Assembly: GCA_937872475.1 (NCBI GenBank)
Contig: CALMSY010000022.1
Span: 1-64,000 of the forward strand
Length of the DNA stretch: 64,000 nt
Direction: 5' to 3'
From: 67-14 sp020438345
Lineage (GTDB): Bacteria > Actinomycetota > Thermoleophilia > Solirubrobacterales > 70-9
Shown: positions 40,939-49,065 of the stretch, in pieces
Numbering within the stretch: the first letter of the stretch is position 1
Layout: every line of letters starts with the position of its first letter
Position numbers and translations under genes: made by a program
Notes under the pieces: generated by a model
The model's input: the letters and a program-made list of their open reading frames with translations, nothing else
What the model was told of the DNA's origin: nothing
The model's database searches: none

Positions 40939-41685
40939 CTACGAGGCCGGGTTGGGCCACGGTACAGCGGTGTTTATCTGGCCTTCGGCGGCAGGGATAC
41001 TGCCTGCTTCTTCCTGACGGTGCTCGCCGCGGCCCAGAATTCGCAGGGTGAGAACCGTGATTCCCAATGTGGCAGCAGTGGCAAGTGTGATCTGAACGGA
41101 AACCAGTCCTTCCCGTGTCCAGTAGACATCCTTCATGTCGAGCAACAGCGCGGCCTCGTCGAAAGTCAGGCCCATGCCGACCCCAAGGCTACGGGCGATC
41201 CTGCGTTCCGCCCTCTCGCCACGAGCCAGGAGCGCGGCGATCCCCGACCCGAAACCGATCAGAATGCCAGGCACGAAATGATGGATATGCCGTCCCCCGA
41301 CGCTTACGTTGCGGAACGGTCCGTGGCCCTCGCGAATTGCCCAGGTCGTCAAGCGGACTGCCGCAAAGGAACCGAGAAAGCCCGCCAGAAGGTTAAACAA
41401 CACAAGCTCCCGTCCGGGGGTCGCGCCATAGCCCTCGACCGCGACCGCGACTGTATCGACCGCTGCCGCGGGAGCCGCTTCAACCAGTCCGTCATTCCCG
41501 ATGTCATGTGTGCGGCGACTGAGCAACCTTGTGTACTGCGCCGCAAGCACCAGACCGGCGATCACCACTGTCCCCGCGGCAAGGCCGAGAGTTGCCTTGT
41601 CTGACTTGATCTCCTGCCAGTGAGAATGTGGCTGCTTGCGTCGAGGTACCAGCTTCAAGGCAGTCTCTGACAGTCCGGCAACCAC
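40939..41685 (-). CDS. Integral membrane protein, unknown function
   Basis: This 248-residue protein has about five hydrophobic segments (LGLAAGTVVIAGLVLAAQY, LVLFNLLAGFLGSFAAV, FVPGILIGFGSGIAALL and two more). A conserved-looking histidine block is GGRHIHHFVPG near residue 130, followed by acidic TFDEAALLLDMKDVYW. This resembles an uncharacterised actinobacterial membrane family in which the HIHHF histidines could bind a metal. The GTG start is at 41685, just six bases after the dehydrogenase stop at 41692, so the two are likely cotranscribed. Confidence 0.7.
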   Translation of the reverse strand: MVAGLSETALKLVPRRKQPHSHWQEIKSDKATLGLAAGTVVIAGLVLAAQYTRLLSRRTHDIGNDGLVEAAPAAAVDTVAVAVEGYGATPGRELVLFNLLAGFLGSFAAVRLTTWAIREGHGPFRNVSVGGRHIHHFVPGILIGFGSGIAALLARGERAERRIARSLGVGMGLTFDEAALLLDMKDVYWTREGLVSVQITLATAATLGITVLTLRILGRGEHRQEEAGSIPAAEGQINTAVPWPNPAS

Positions 41686-41691
41686 CGCTGG

Positions 41692-42969
41692 CTAAAGCCT
41701 TGTTACGTTACTGTCGTCGGCGATAAGCCTGGTCACGCCTCGCAAATCGAACACCAGGCTGCTTGCGGAGACAATCTCCTCCCAGTCAAACTCCGGATGG
41801 GCGGTAACGATCACACTCAGCTCTGCGTCGGCGAGGGCTTCGGCGAGATCTGGTGAGTTCTCCAAACCCACCTCGCCAAGCGAAGGTACATGGGGATCGT
41901 GGTAGCTCACTTCGGCGCCAAGCCCGGCGAGCAAGCGGATGATCTTGAGGGCCGGTGATTCACGGGTGTCGCCGACGCCGCCCTTGTAGCTGACGCCGAG
42001 GATCAGGATTCTGGTCCCCTTGACCGGCTTTCCGTTCTCATTCAGAACGTGCTCGATTCGATTGACACAGAAGAGCGGCTGTGACTGGTTGATCTTTCCA
42101 GCCAGTTCAATGAACTCGGGGTAGAAATCATGCTCCCGGGCCTTGAAGGCGAGATAGAACGGATCTACAGGCAGGCAGTGACCGCCCATGCCCGGGCCGG
42201 GTTCGAAGCGCATGAAGCCGAATGGCTTGGTTGAGGCGGCATCCACGACCTCCCAGACATCGACGCCGAGTCGGTCGCATAGCTGCGCCAGCTCGTTTAC
42301 GAGAGCGATGTTGACGGAACGGAAAATATTCTCGAGCAGTTTCGAAAGCTCTGCCGCCTCCGGGCCCGAAAGCGGGATGACCTGATCACAGATCGAGCTG
42401 TAAAGGGAAACAGCCCTTTCGGTGCATTCGGGAGTCAGACCACCAACCAGCTTCGGAGTAGTGCGTACGGTGAAGTCGGTTCGTCCGGGATCAATTCTCT
42501 CCGGAGAAAAAGCAAGATGGAAGTCGATTCCTGCCTGGCGACCATCTGTCTCGAGTAGCCCGGCAAGAAGGTCGCGTGTGGTCCCTGGATAGGTGGTTGA
42601 TTCGAGCACGACTATTTGGCCGGGCCTCAGCACCCCGGCCAGATTCTCCGCCGCTGCTTCCAGATAACTCAGGTCCGGCTCCCTGGAGCCGGTCAATGGA
42701 GTCGGAACACAGATGATCACCGCCTCGCAGGGAGCAAGTTCGGCGTAGTCCGCGGTGGCACGAACCGGCACCGGCAGCGAGCCAAGGACTTCGGAGGGGA
42801 TGTCCTCGATATAGCTTTCGCCCCGGTTGATTGCTGCGACCTTCGCGGCGTCGGAGTCGAGACCGACTACCGGACGACCCGCTTCCCCGAAGGCGACTGC
42901 CAAAGGCAGGCCCACATAGCCCAGGCCGATGATCCCGACGGGCCCGGTGGATGAGGTCTGATCAGTCAC
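41692..42969 (-). CDS. Nucleotide-sugar dehydrogenase (UDP-GlcNAc/ManNAc 6-dehydrogenase type)
   Basis: The 425-residue enzyme oxidises a UDP-sugar C6 alcohol to the acid in two NAD-dependent steps. Visible are the Rossmann start IIGLGYVGLPLAVAFGEAG, STTYPGTT, the signature FSPERIDPGR, catalytic Cys in GGHCLPVDP and the C-terminal ILGVSYKGGVGDTRESPAL. The FSPER pattern favours the WbpA/WecC branch. The GTG start at 42969 lies seven bases after TAGACT. It would supply a uronic-acid precursor to the surface polysaccharide. Confidence 0.9.
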   Translation of the reverse strand: MTDQTSSTGPVGIIGLGYVGLPLAVAFGEAGRPVVGLDSDAAKVAAINRGESYIEDIPSEVLGSLPVPVRATADYAELAPCEAVIICVPTPLTGSREPDLSYLEAAAENLAGVLRPGQIVVLESTTYPGTTRDLLAGLLETDGRQAGIDFHLAFSPERIDPGRTDFTVRTTPKLVGGLTPECTERAVSLYSSICDQVIPLSGPEAAELSKLLENIFRSVNIALVNELAQLCDRLGVDVWEVVDAASTKPFGFMRFEPGPGMGGHCLPVDPFYLAFKAREHDFYPEFIELAGKINQSQPLFCVNRIEHVLNENGKPVKGTRILILGVSYKGGVGDTRESPALKIIRLLAGLGAEVSYHDPHVPSLGEVGLENSPDLAEALADAELSVIVTAHPEFDWEEIVSASSLVFDLRGVTRLIADDSNVTRL

Positions 42970-42976
42970 AAAGTGG

Positions 42977-42982
42977 AGTCTA
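42977..42982 (-). promoter_or_regulatory. -10-like TAGACT for a leaderless start at 42969 (minus strand)
   Basis: On the minus strand TAGACT is followed by seven bases (CCACTTT) and then GTG at 42969. It supports the chosen start; longer in-frame alternatives would run into the divergent TetR gene. Confidence 0.5.
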
Positions 42983-43075
42983 GATCCCACCGGCGTTTCA
43001 ACCGCTTTGGGGGTGCCGCCCGGGTCGCGAACACCAATTCGGGTACGTTTACGTTTCGAGGTCGAGGAACGCAGG

Positions 43076-43081
43076 TAAAAT
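43076..43081 (+). promoter_or_regulatory. -10-like TAAAAT for a leaderless start at 43089
   Basis: TAAAAT, one base from consensus, is followed by seven bases and the ATG at 43089. There is no Shine-Dalgarno. Confidence 0.52.
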
Positions 43082-43088
43082 CGGTGAA

Positions 43089-43787
43089 ATGCCGCAGGAT
43101 CAGGAAATCGAAGAACTAGACCCGTTCGGGACCGGCAAACTGCCGAGCGGACGCCATGGTCTGCCCCGCGACGTTGTCGTCCGTTCCCAGCGCGAACGGA
43201 TGGTCGAGGCGATGATCGGTGTCGTGGCCGAGAAGGGGTACACCGACGCAACGGTCGCGGACATCATTTCCACCGCCGGGGTGTCCCGGGCCACTTTTTA
43301 CGAACAGTTTGCTGACAAGGAAGACTGTTTCATCGCAGCGTATGGCGCGGTGATGGAGCGGATGCTCACCTTTGTCGCCGAGGGTTTTGCGCGGGCAGGA
43401 ACCGAAGACTGGGTGGTTCAGATTCGTGGCGGAATCGGTGCTCTCCTCACATACCTTGCGGAAAACCCGATTGCTGCCAGAGTCGGCATCGTTGAGGGCT
43501 TCGGGGCCGGAGCGCGGGCCCGGGACCGCTATCAGCAGGCAGTCTCCTCCTTCTTTCCATTTCTGGACTCGGCCCGGAACCTGGCTGATGATCCCGACCG
43601 GATTCCCACCCAGGTGGCCAGGGTGATCGTCGGGGGTGTCTCTTCGATGATGTTCAACGAGGCGTCGAATGGACGTGCCGCGGCGCTGCCCGAGTTGCTC
43701 CCGGAAATGATGTACCTGGCGGTCACCCCCTACTTCGGGCATGAACGGGGAATTGTTGCGATGAATGAAACGAAGGTTCCCGGATGA
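43089..43787 (+). CDS. TetR-family transcriptional regulator (first of pair)
   Basis: The 232-residue protein has an N-terminal TetR helix-turn-helix (about 35-80: RMVEAMIGVVAEKGYTDATV, ISTAGVSRATFYEQFADKED) and a C-terminal ligand domain. A short preamble (LPSGRHGLPRDVV) precedes the HTH. It is followed directly by a second TetR gene that overlaps by four bases (ATGA). The leaderless promoter suggests tight self-control. The effector is unknown. Confidence 0.92.
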   Translation: MPQDQEIEELDPFGTGKLPSGRHGLPRDVVVRSQRERMVEAMIGVVAEKGYTDATVADIISTAGVSRATFYEQFADKEDCFIAAYGAVMERMLTFVAEGFARAGTEDWVVQIRGGIGALLTYLAENPIAARVGIVEGFGAGARARDRYQQAVSSFFPFLDSARNLADDPDRIPTQVARVIVGGVSSMMFNEASNGRAAALPELLPEMMYLAVTPYFGHERGIVAMNETKVPG

Positions 43788-44470
43788 GCGAGATCAAACC
43801 TTCCCGTCTTCCTTCCGGGCGTCACAACCTTCCACGCGAGTTCATCGTTACGTCGCAACGCGACCGCCTGCTCGATTCCATGGCCCAGGCCTGTGCCGAA
43901 AAGCGTTATGCGGAGGTGAGCGTTGCCGACATCGTTTCCCGTGCCCGGGTTTCACGCTCGACCTTCTACGAGATCTTCCCCGACAAAGAGGCATGTTTCC
44001 TGGCTGCCTACGATGCGATCCTCGGCCGGTTTGTCTCCGAGCTGATTGAGGCCTGCAACGATCCCGAGCTGACCTGGCCGGAAATGATCGAACTGGGCAT
44101 TGAAGCCAGCATGCGGTTTCTCGCTGCCGAACCGGCCTTCGCCCGCATGTGCATCGTCGACATGTTCTCTGCCGGTCCGGCAGCACTTGAGCGTTATCTC
44201 TCGGCGGTGAGGATGATCGCCTCGTTCGTTGACAGCGGACGCAGCATGATGCCCGGCCGCGAAGATGTCCCGGAATCGATTGCCAGCATGGTGGTCGGAG
44301 GGGCCGCGGTTGTGATTCGTGCCGAGATCGTGGATGAGCGAACCGAATTGCTGCCCGAAGTCGGCCCTGACCTCCTCTACGCCATCCTCGTTCCTTATCT
44401 CGAACAGGATGACGCGCTGGAGCGGTCCGCAAGATATGCGGAACGTCTCGGCTTTGCCACAGTTTCCTGA
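43784..44470 (+). CDS. TetR-family transcriptional regulator (second of pair)
   Basis: The 228-residue protein resembles the preceding TetR: it shares the LPSGRHNLPREFI preamble, the HTH spacing (VADIVSRARVSRSTFYEIFPDKEACF) and overall length, so it probably arose by duplication. Its start overlaps the first gene's stop (ATGA), making the two coupled. Their ligand domains differ, suggesting different signals or a heterodimer. Targets are unknown. Confidence 0.9.
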   Translation: MSEIKPSRLPSGRHNLPREFIVTSQRDRLLDSMAQACAEKRYAEVSVADIVSRARVSRSTFYEIFPDKEACFLAAYDAILGRFVSELIEACNDPELTWPEMIELGIEASMRFLAAEPAFARMCIVDMFSAGPAALERYLSAVRMIASFVDSGRSMMPGREDVPESIASMVVGGAAVVIRAEIVDERTELLPEVGPDLLYAILVPYLEQDDALERSARYAERLGFATVS

Positions 44471-44475
44471 CGGCT

Positions 44476-44511
44476 CCCGCAAATAAGGGCAAAAAGGACG
44501 GGATTTGCGGG
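44476..44511. repeat. 9-bp perfect inverted repeat upstream of the WYL regulator
   Basis: CCCGCAAAT (44476-44484) and ATTTGCGGG (44503-44511) are reverse complements with an 18-base spacer. A related GATTTGGCGGG follows, so GATTT-GCGGG is repeated in direct order. It may be an operator or the terminator of the TetR pair. Confidence 0.45.
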
Positions 44512-44542
44512 ATTTGGCGGGCTGTTGCCGGCCTTGCGCAGG

Positions 44543-44548
44543 TAAAGT
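44543..44548 (+). promoter_or_regulatory. -10-like TAAAGT upstream of the WYL regulator
   Basis: TAAAGT lies nine bases before the ATG at 44558. No Shine-Dalgarno is seen. Confidence 0.3.
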
Positions 44549-44557
44549 CAATCGCTG

Positions 44558-46609
44558 ATGGCAAAGGACACCGAGAAGCTGATCCGGCAGCTTTCGCTGA
44601 TCTCGTTTCTGATGGCCCAGGGTCGGCCCGTCTCAGCCCTGGAAATCAAACGGGAAGTCGAGGGCTACAGCGTGATGAACGAAGACGCATTCGCGCGTCG
44701 CTTTTACGCTGACCGGGCCGAACTAGACAGCCTCGGGATTGAACTTCAAGTGGATCGTCCCGGTGAGGGCTTTTTCGAAGCCGAGCTTTACTCCCTTCCA
44801 CCGGAGAACTTCTACCTTCCGGCAATAGAGTTCACCGACGATGAACTGGCGGCGCTCCGCACATCGCTGAGCCTGCTCACCGAGGGAGAGTTCGCATACG
44901 CGGAACCGCTCCGTCTCGCCCTGCAACAAGTTGCCTGGGGCCATCCCAACCCACTCGCGGACCCGGACGGTATTCCGGTTTCGATGGCAAAGTTCACTGC
45001 CACGTCCTCACGGGAACTGACCCAGCGTCTGGCCCGGATAGAAACCGCAATCTCCCGTCATAAGACAATCACCTTCGAATACCACACGATCGGCTCGGAC
45101 AAGGTCTCAGATCGCAAAGTCGACCCCTACCACCTGGTCTTCCGCGGCGGACAGTTCTACCTGATCGGCTATTCGCATGAGCGCGAAGCAGTTCGTGTTT
45201 TCCGGCTTTCCCGGATCCGCGGCAAGGTCGGCTACGCCACCAAGTCGGAACACGATTTCAGTTCGCCCGAAGAGTTCGAGAGGCGCGACTACGCTGAACT
45301 CGCAGACTGGCAGCTTGGAGAGGAAACCGGGACCGCTCGCATCTTCTTCAGCGACCGGATTTCCTGGTTGATCGAACGGGATTTCGGACGTCACGGGCTT
45401 GTCAGCAGGGCCGATCCGGAAGAGACCGGCGGACGTGAGGGCATAGTTCTGGAAACCCCCTACGCAAGCGACCGTGAACTACTGGCCTGGGTCCTGAGGT
45501 GGCGTCAGAATGCCGAGGTGCTTGGCCCGCCTGAACTACGTGTGATGGCCGAAGAGCGAATCGCCCTGTTGAGAGACCGCCACGTCAACGGCTTTGATGT
45601 GGCTGAAGCTCAGAGCGACTTCCCGACGCCTGTCCGCGAACGGCGGCAGCGCAGCAAGGATCGTTCCCAGGCTGCGATCAGGCCGGAGCGCTTCGGTCGG
45701 CTGGTCACGCTGGCGGGCATGCTGATCGGTGCCGCGAAGGAAGCAACTTCGCTTTCGCTCACGGACCTCTGCCAGAAACTAGAGCTCTCCGAGGAGGAAC
45801 TCCGGGACGATATTGACGTCCTCAACGTCGTCAATTTCGGTGGTGGCACCTATGTTCTCTACGCGGAGATCAAGGGTGACATCATCGAAGTCGATTCCGA
45901 GCCCTACGGGGATTCGTTCGCCCGCCCCGCCAGGTTGCTTCCGCTTGAAGCCAAAGCGCTCGTGGCCGCGATCGATCTGGTTGGTGACCACCTGCCTCAA
46001 TCGCGGCTCGATTCCGCACGCGAAAAGATCGTCGAGGCCCTGGGCCGCGACCCGGCCCACGAAGGTCTGGCGATTGCCAGTGGTTCCGGGGGCGCCGAAG
46101 CCGCACGGATCGTCAACGAGGCGATCGCAGCCCGCCAGGTGCTTGAACTCAACTACTACAAGGAAAACGAAGACACCTTCACAGAAAGGCGAGTTGAGCC
46201 CTACCGGCTCGAGAACGGCCGTGAAGGCTGGTACGCGGAGTGCTACGACCTCGACCGTCAGGCGATGCGGCATTTCAAGCTTGACCGGATCAAGGAAGCG
46301 AACCCGACAGGCGAAGTCTTCGAGGCCCGCCCGGAAGCCGAGGAGCTGGCCGGGGTGGAGGGCTGGATGAGTGACGGTCAGGTCCCGGAAGCTTCGGTCG
46401 CCCGGGTATGGGTTTCCCCCGAACGCTCCCGCTGGATGCGTGAGGAACGCAACGTGATCGAGGAACTCGCCGACGGTGCCGTCGTTGTCGAGTTGCCCTA
46501 TGCCGGCACCAGCTGGCTGGTTCGGGAGATCCTCCGTGGAGCGGGTGATCTGGTGGTCCTTGACCCGCCCGAAGCTCGCGAAGCGATCAGCCGGGAACTC
46601 GCCGCGTAA
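44558..46609 (+). CDS. PafB/PafC-type WYL-domain transcriptional regulator, two units in one protein
   Basis: The 683-residue protein has two similar halves. The first has an N-terminal HTH-like region and a WYL domain with FRGGQFYLIGYSHEREAVRVF near residue 200. The second, after a link at about 350-380, has another WYL domain (LENGREGWYAECYDLDRQ). This matches PafB and PafC, normally separate, joined end to end. WYL domains sense nucleic acids, and PafBC activates many DNA-damage genes independently of RecA/LexA in mycobacteria. The fusion is known in some actinobacteria. The DNA-damage role is an inference. Confidence 0.85.
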   Translation: MAKDTEKLIRQLSLISFLMAQGRPVSALEIKREVEGYSVMNEDAFARRFYADRAELDSLGIELQVDRPGEGFFEAELYSLPPENFYLPAIEFTDDELAALRTSLSLLTEGEFAYAEPLRLALQQVAWGHPNPLADPDGIPVSMAKFTATSSRELTQRLARIETAISRHKTITFEYHTIGSDKVSDRKVDPYHLVFRGGQFYLIGYSHEREAVRVFRLSRIRGKVGYATKSEHDFSSPEEFERRDYAELADWQLGEETGTARIFFSDRISWLIERDFGRHGLVSRADPEETGGREGIVLETPYASDRELLAWVLRWRQNAEVLGPPELRVMAEERIALLRDRHVNGFDVAEAQSDFPTPVRERRQRSKDRSQAAIRPERFGRLVTLAGMLIGAAKEATSLSLTDLCQKLELSEEELRDDIDVLNVVNFGGGTYVLYAEIKGDIIEVDSEPYGDSFARPARLLPLEAKALVAAIDLVGDHLPQSRLDSAREKIVEALGRDPAHEGLAIASGSGGAEAARIVNEAIAARQVLELNYYKENEDTFTERRVEPYRLENGREGWYAECYDLDRQAMRHFKLDRIKEANPTGEVFEARPEAEELAGVEGWMSDGQVPEASVARVWVSPERSRWMREERNVIEELADGAVVVELPYAGTSWLVREILRGAGDLVVLDPPEAREAISRELAA

Positions 46610-46613
46610 TTCC

Positions 46614-46666
46614 CCGGGGCTATGGTTGCCGGTGCGGTTTTCCCGCAGCCCCGGAACAAGGGCTGC
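46614..46666. promoter_or_regulatory. Two mutually exclusive hairpins before the MBL gene
   Basis: CCGGGGCT (46614-46621) can pair with AGCCCCGG (46647-46654), or GCAGCCC (46645-46651) with GGGCTGC (46660-46666). The shared bases suggest a switch or a terminator alternative; no T run follows. Confidence 0.3.
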
Positions 46667-46698
46667 GAGAACCTCTGGTGATCAGTGCGGTCCGGCCC

Positions 46699-46704
46699 TA
46701 AAGT
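46699..46704 (+). promoter_or_regulatory. -10-like TAAAGT for a leaderless start at 46711
   Basis: TAAAGT, six bases, then ATG at 46711; no Shine-Dalgarno. Confidence 0.5.
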
Positions 46705-46710
46705 TCTGGC

Positions 46711-47451
46711 ATGACTGAAGAGATGGCGGACGGTGGAGCCCCCGGATTTCCGGGGATCTGGAGGGTGATGGCGAAGAACCCGGGTCCGATGACCCTGACC
46801 GGAACCAACACATACCTGTACGGATCCGAGCCCTGCTGGGTGATTGATCCCGGACCTGAAGATGAACGGCACATTGATGCGGTTCGCGAGGCGATTGACG
46901 AGCGCGGCGGAGCGGCAGGCGTGCTGCTCACACACTCGCATGCCGATCACACGGGCGGGGTGAAGCTGCTTGGCATTGATCCCGTTCCGGTGGAGGACGG
47001 GGATGTGAACGGAGGACTCGAGGCGGTCTCGACACCCGGTCATACAACCGATCACTTCTGCTATTTCACAGCCGACGGTGCCTGCTTCAGCGGAGACCTG
47101 ATCCTCGGCTGGGGATCTACCTACGTACCACCCGATGGTGGCTCCCTTGCTGCCTACATGCGTTCTCTCATGCTGATCCGGTCCCGGGATCCGGAACTGA
47201 TCTGCCCCGGTCACGGCCCGTGGATTACCGATCCATCAAACAAGGTGCTGGAATACATCGAACACCGGGACGCACGCGAAAGGGGTTTGCTCTCGGCGCT
47301 GGAGAGAGGTGAACGATCCCGGATGAACCTGCTCGCGGAAGTCTGGTCGGATGTACCCGAGCAGCTCCTTCCGGCTGCCAACCTGGTGATGGAGGCACAC
47401 TTGGAGAAACTCGAGGCCGAGGGTCGGCTGCCGAACGATCTCGCCGAGTAG
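46711..47451 (+). CDS. Metallo-beta-lactamase-fold hydrolase (LACTB2/glyoxalase II-like)
   Basis: The 246-residue protein has the metal-binding HxHxDH (THSHADHTGG, near residue 72), a second His in STPGHTTDH and a third in CPGHGPW. The N-terminal TGTNTYLYG resembles LACTB2-type MBL hydrolases, with an added C-terminal helical region. These enzymes cleave thioesters or RNA; the substrate is open. The start is leaderless. Confidence 0.87.
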   Translation: MTEEMADGGAPGFPGIWRVMAKNPGPMTLTGTNTYLYGSEPCWVIDPGPEDERHIDAVREAIDERGGAAGVLLTHSHADHTGGVKLLGIDPVPVEDGDVNGGLEAVSTPGHTTDHFCYFTADGACFSGDLILGWGSTYVPPDGGSLAAYMRSLMLIRSRDPELICPGHGPWITDPSNKVLEYIEHRDARERGLLSALERGERSRMNLLAEVWSDVPEQLLPAANLVMEAHLEKLEAEGRLPNDLAE

Positions 47452-47466
47452 GGACCGGCTCGTATG

Positions 47467-47472
47467 TAGGGT
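47467..47472 (+). promoter_or_regulatory. -10-like TAGGGT for a leaderless start at 47479
   Basis: TAGGGT, six bases, then ATG at 47479. Confidence 0.42.
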
Positions 47473-47478
47473 CTGCCC

Positions 47479-47952
47479 ATGGGAAACAAGCGGAAGCTGA
47501 TCGAGATGAACGAGGAGGAGATCGCGTCCTTTCTCGACGAAGAGCGGGTCGCGATAGTGACCAGCTTCGGTCCACGCGGCTGGCCACACTCGATGCCGCT
47601 CTGGTACCAGGTCGTGGATGGACGGATCCGCTCCTGGACATTCGCCAAATCCCAGAAGGTAAAGAACCTCGAGCGAGATTCCCGCGCAACTGTCCTCGTC
47701 GAAGCCGGATACGACAACTATTCGGAACTGAGGGGTGTCATGTGTGAGGCCGAAACCGTGATCCACACTGATTTCGACACTGTGCTCGAATATGGCATCG
47801 GAGCGGCCCGGCGATACGGACAGGGCGAGGTCGAAACCGATGATGCGATGATCGAGGTATTTCGGTCACAAGCCTCAAAACGAGTGGTACTGGAATTCGT
47901 ACCGGTACACACGGTGACCTGGGACCATCGCAAACTGGGCGGAGTCTATTGA
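47479..47952 (+). CDS. Pyridoxamine-5'-phosphate-oxidase-like (PPOX) flavin-binding protein
   Basis: The 157-residue protein has the split-barrel PPOX fold, visible as FLDEERVAIVTSFGPRGWP, MPLWYQVVDGRIRSWTFAKS and KNLERDSRATVLVEAG. Short PPOX proteins bind FMN or F420 and often act as reductases; this one lacks the C-terminal segment of true PdxH. Actinobacterial members of this size are often F420-dependent, but that cannot be read here. The start is leaderless. Confidence 0.82.
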   Translation: MGNKRKLIEMNEEEIASFLDEERVAIVTSFGPRGWPHSMPLWYQVVDGRIRSWTFAKSQKVKNLERDSRATVLVEAGYDNYSELRGVMCEAETVIHTDFDTVLEYGIGAARRYGQGEVETDDAMIEVFRSQASKRVVLEFVPVHTVTWDHRKLGGVY

Positions 47953-47997
47953 GCGATCACGGAGACAACTTTTCACGTGTCTGGTGTTGAAAGGGCT

Positions 47998-49065
47998 ATG
48001 AAGGTCCGACTTGCAACCCTGGTCGCGGCGGGCGCCCTGCTCGTCGGGCTCGGCCCGGCCGGGGCAGAACGGGCAGAAGCGGCACCCAACCCGTTTTTCG
48101 GAGTGATGGCCCAGATGCCGATGACGGAAGCCGACTTCGACCGGATGGCCAAGGGTCGCCTCGGCACGTACCGGATGCCGATCGACTGGGGTACGGTCGA
48201 TCAGCAGGAACCGGCCAATATGAACTGGGAGTGGGTGGACCGCGTAGTGGGTCTCACCGCCGAGCGAGGGATAACAGTGCTCCCGAACTTTCATGACACG
48301 CCGGAATGGATCGCCCCTGACCGACGCCGGGTCCCGATCTGGAACGGGGAAGTAATTGGAAGGTGGCAGGCATTCCTCAGGCAGGCAGTGACCCGCTACG
48401 GATCAAACGGCACCTTCTGGCTGGACCATCCTGATATTCCCCGGCGACCCATCCGCTTTTGGCAAATCTGGAACGAACCGAATATCCGCTACTGGGCATG
48501 GCCGGTTTCTCCCGCTCGCTACACGAAGCTGCTGCGGATCTCGGCCCGGACTATCCGCAACGTCGATCCGACAGCGAAGATTGTTCTGGCCGGACTGTAT
48601 TCGCGACCACCCGACGGGACAGGCATTTCTGCTGGCCGGTACCTGCACCGGCTGTACCGGCAGCCCGGGTTCAGAAACAGCTTCGACGTGGCGGCGATTC
48701 ACCCCTATGCGAACAACACGAACCGCTCAGTTCGCCGGACATTCCCGATTCGGCGGGTCATGAACCGCCACAGGCAGAGAGGCAAACAGATCATGGTCAC
48801 CGAACTGGGCTGGGGATCGGACGCGAACTCTTCATTTGGCCAGGGCAGCCTCGATGGCCAGGCAAGGCAGCTTTATTCCGCGTATCGGCAATACCTCATA
48901 CTGCGCCACCGGCTTCGGCTCAAGTCGGTGGTCTGGTTCAGCTGGGAGGATCTGCCCCCGGGCTCGAAGAGCTGCTCGTTCTGCATGGAAACGGGCCTGT
49001 TCGACATATTCGGTGATCCCAAGCCAGCCTGGGGCCGACTGCTGGATCTGACCCACGCCAATTAG
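47998..49065 (+). CDS. Secreted clan-A glycosidase-like protein (GH39/PslG-like), copy 1
   Basis: This 355-residue protein has a signal peptide (about 1-30) and a TIM-barrel glycosidase core. The predicted acid/base is E160 in WNEPN and the nucleophile E269 in VTELGW, as expected for retaining clan-A glycosidases. Near the C terminus is CSFC followed by GLF. PslG-type hydrolases trim exopolysaccharide in their own gene clusters, which would fit here. The ATG at 47998 follows GAAAGG. It converges with the polymerase gene, whose stop overlaps its own by three to four bases. Confidence 0.8.
   Translation: MKVRLATLVAAGALLVGLGPAGAERAEAAPNPFFGVMAQMPMTEADFDRMAKGRLGTYRMPIDWGTVDQQEPANMNWEWVDRVVGLTAERGITVLPNFHDTPEWIAPDRRRVPIWNGEVIGRWQAFLRQAVTRYGSNGTFWLDHPDIPRRPIRFWQIWNEPNIRYWAWPVSPARYTKLLRISARTIRNVDPTAKIVLAGLYSRPPDGTGISAGRYLHRLYRQPGFRNSFDVAAIHPYANNTNRSVRRTFPIRRVMNRHRQRGKQIMVTELGWGSDANSSFGQGSLDGQARQLYSAYRQYLILRHRLRLKSVVWFSWEDLPPGSKSCSFCMETGLFDIFGDPKPAWGRLLDLTHAN

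Noticed and set aside
40826..41017. Short plus-strand frame with WEWELFG / LGMGVFAPG repeats
   Set aside because: The peptide repeat only reflects the tandem DNA repeat at 40841-40880, and there is no ribosome site or conserved domain.
40771..41604. 277-codon plus-strand open frame over the terminator and the membrane protein
   Set aside because: It begins inside the terminator hairpin and lacks any domain; the minus-strand membrane protein explains the region.
42970..43251. N-terminal extension of the nucleotide-sugar dehydrogenase
   Set aside because: It would overlap the TetR gene, while GTG at 42969 sits at a leaderless distance from TAGACT and directly before the Rossmann start.
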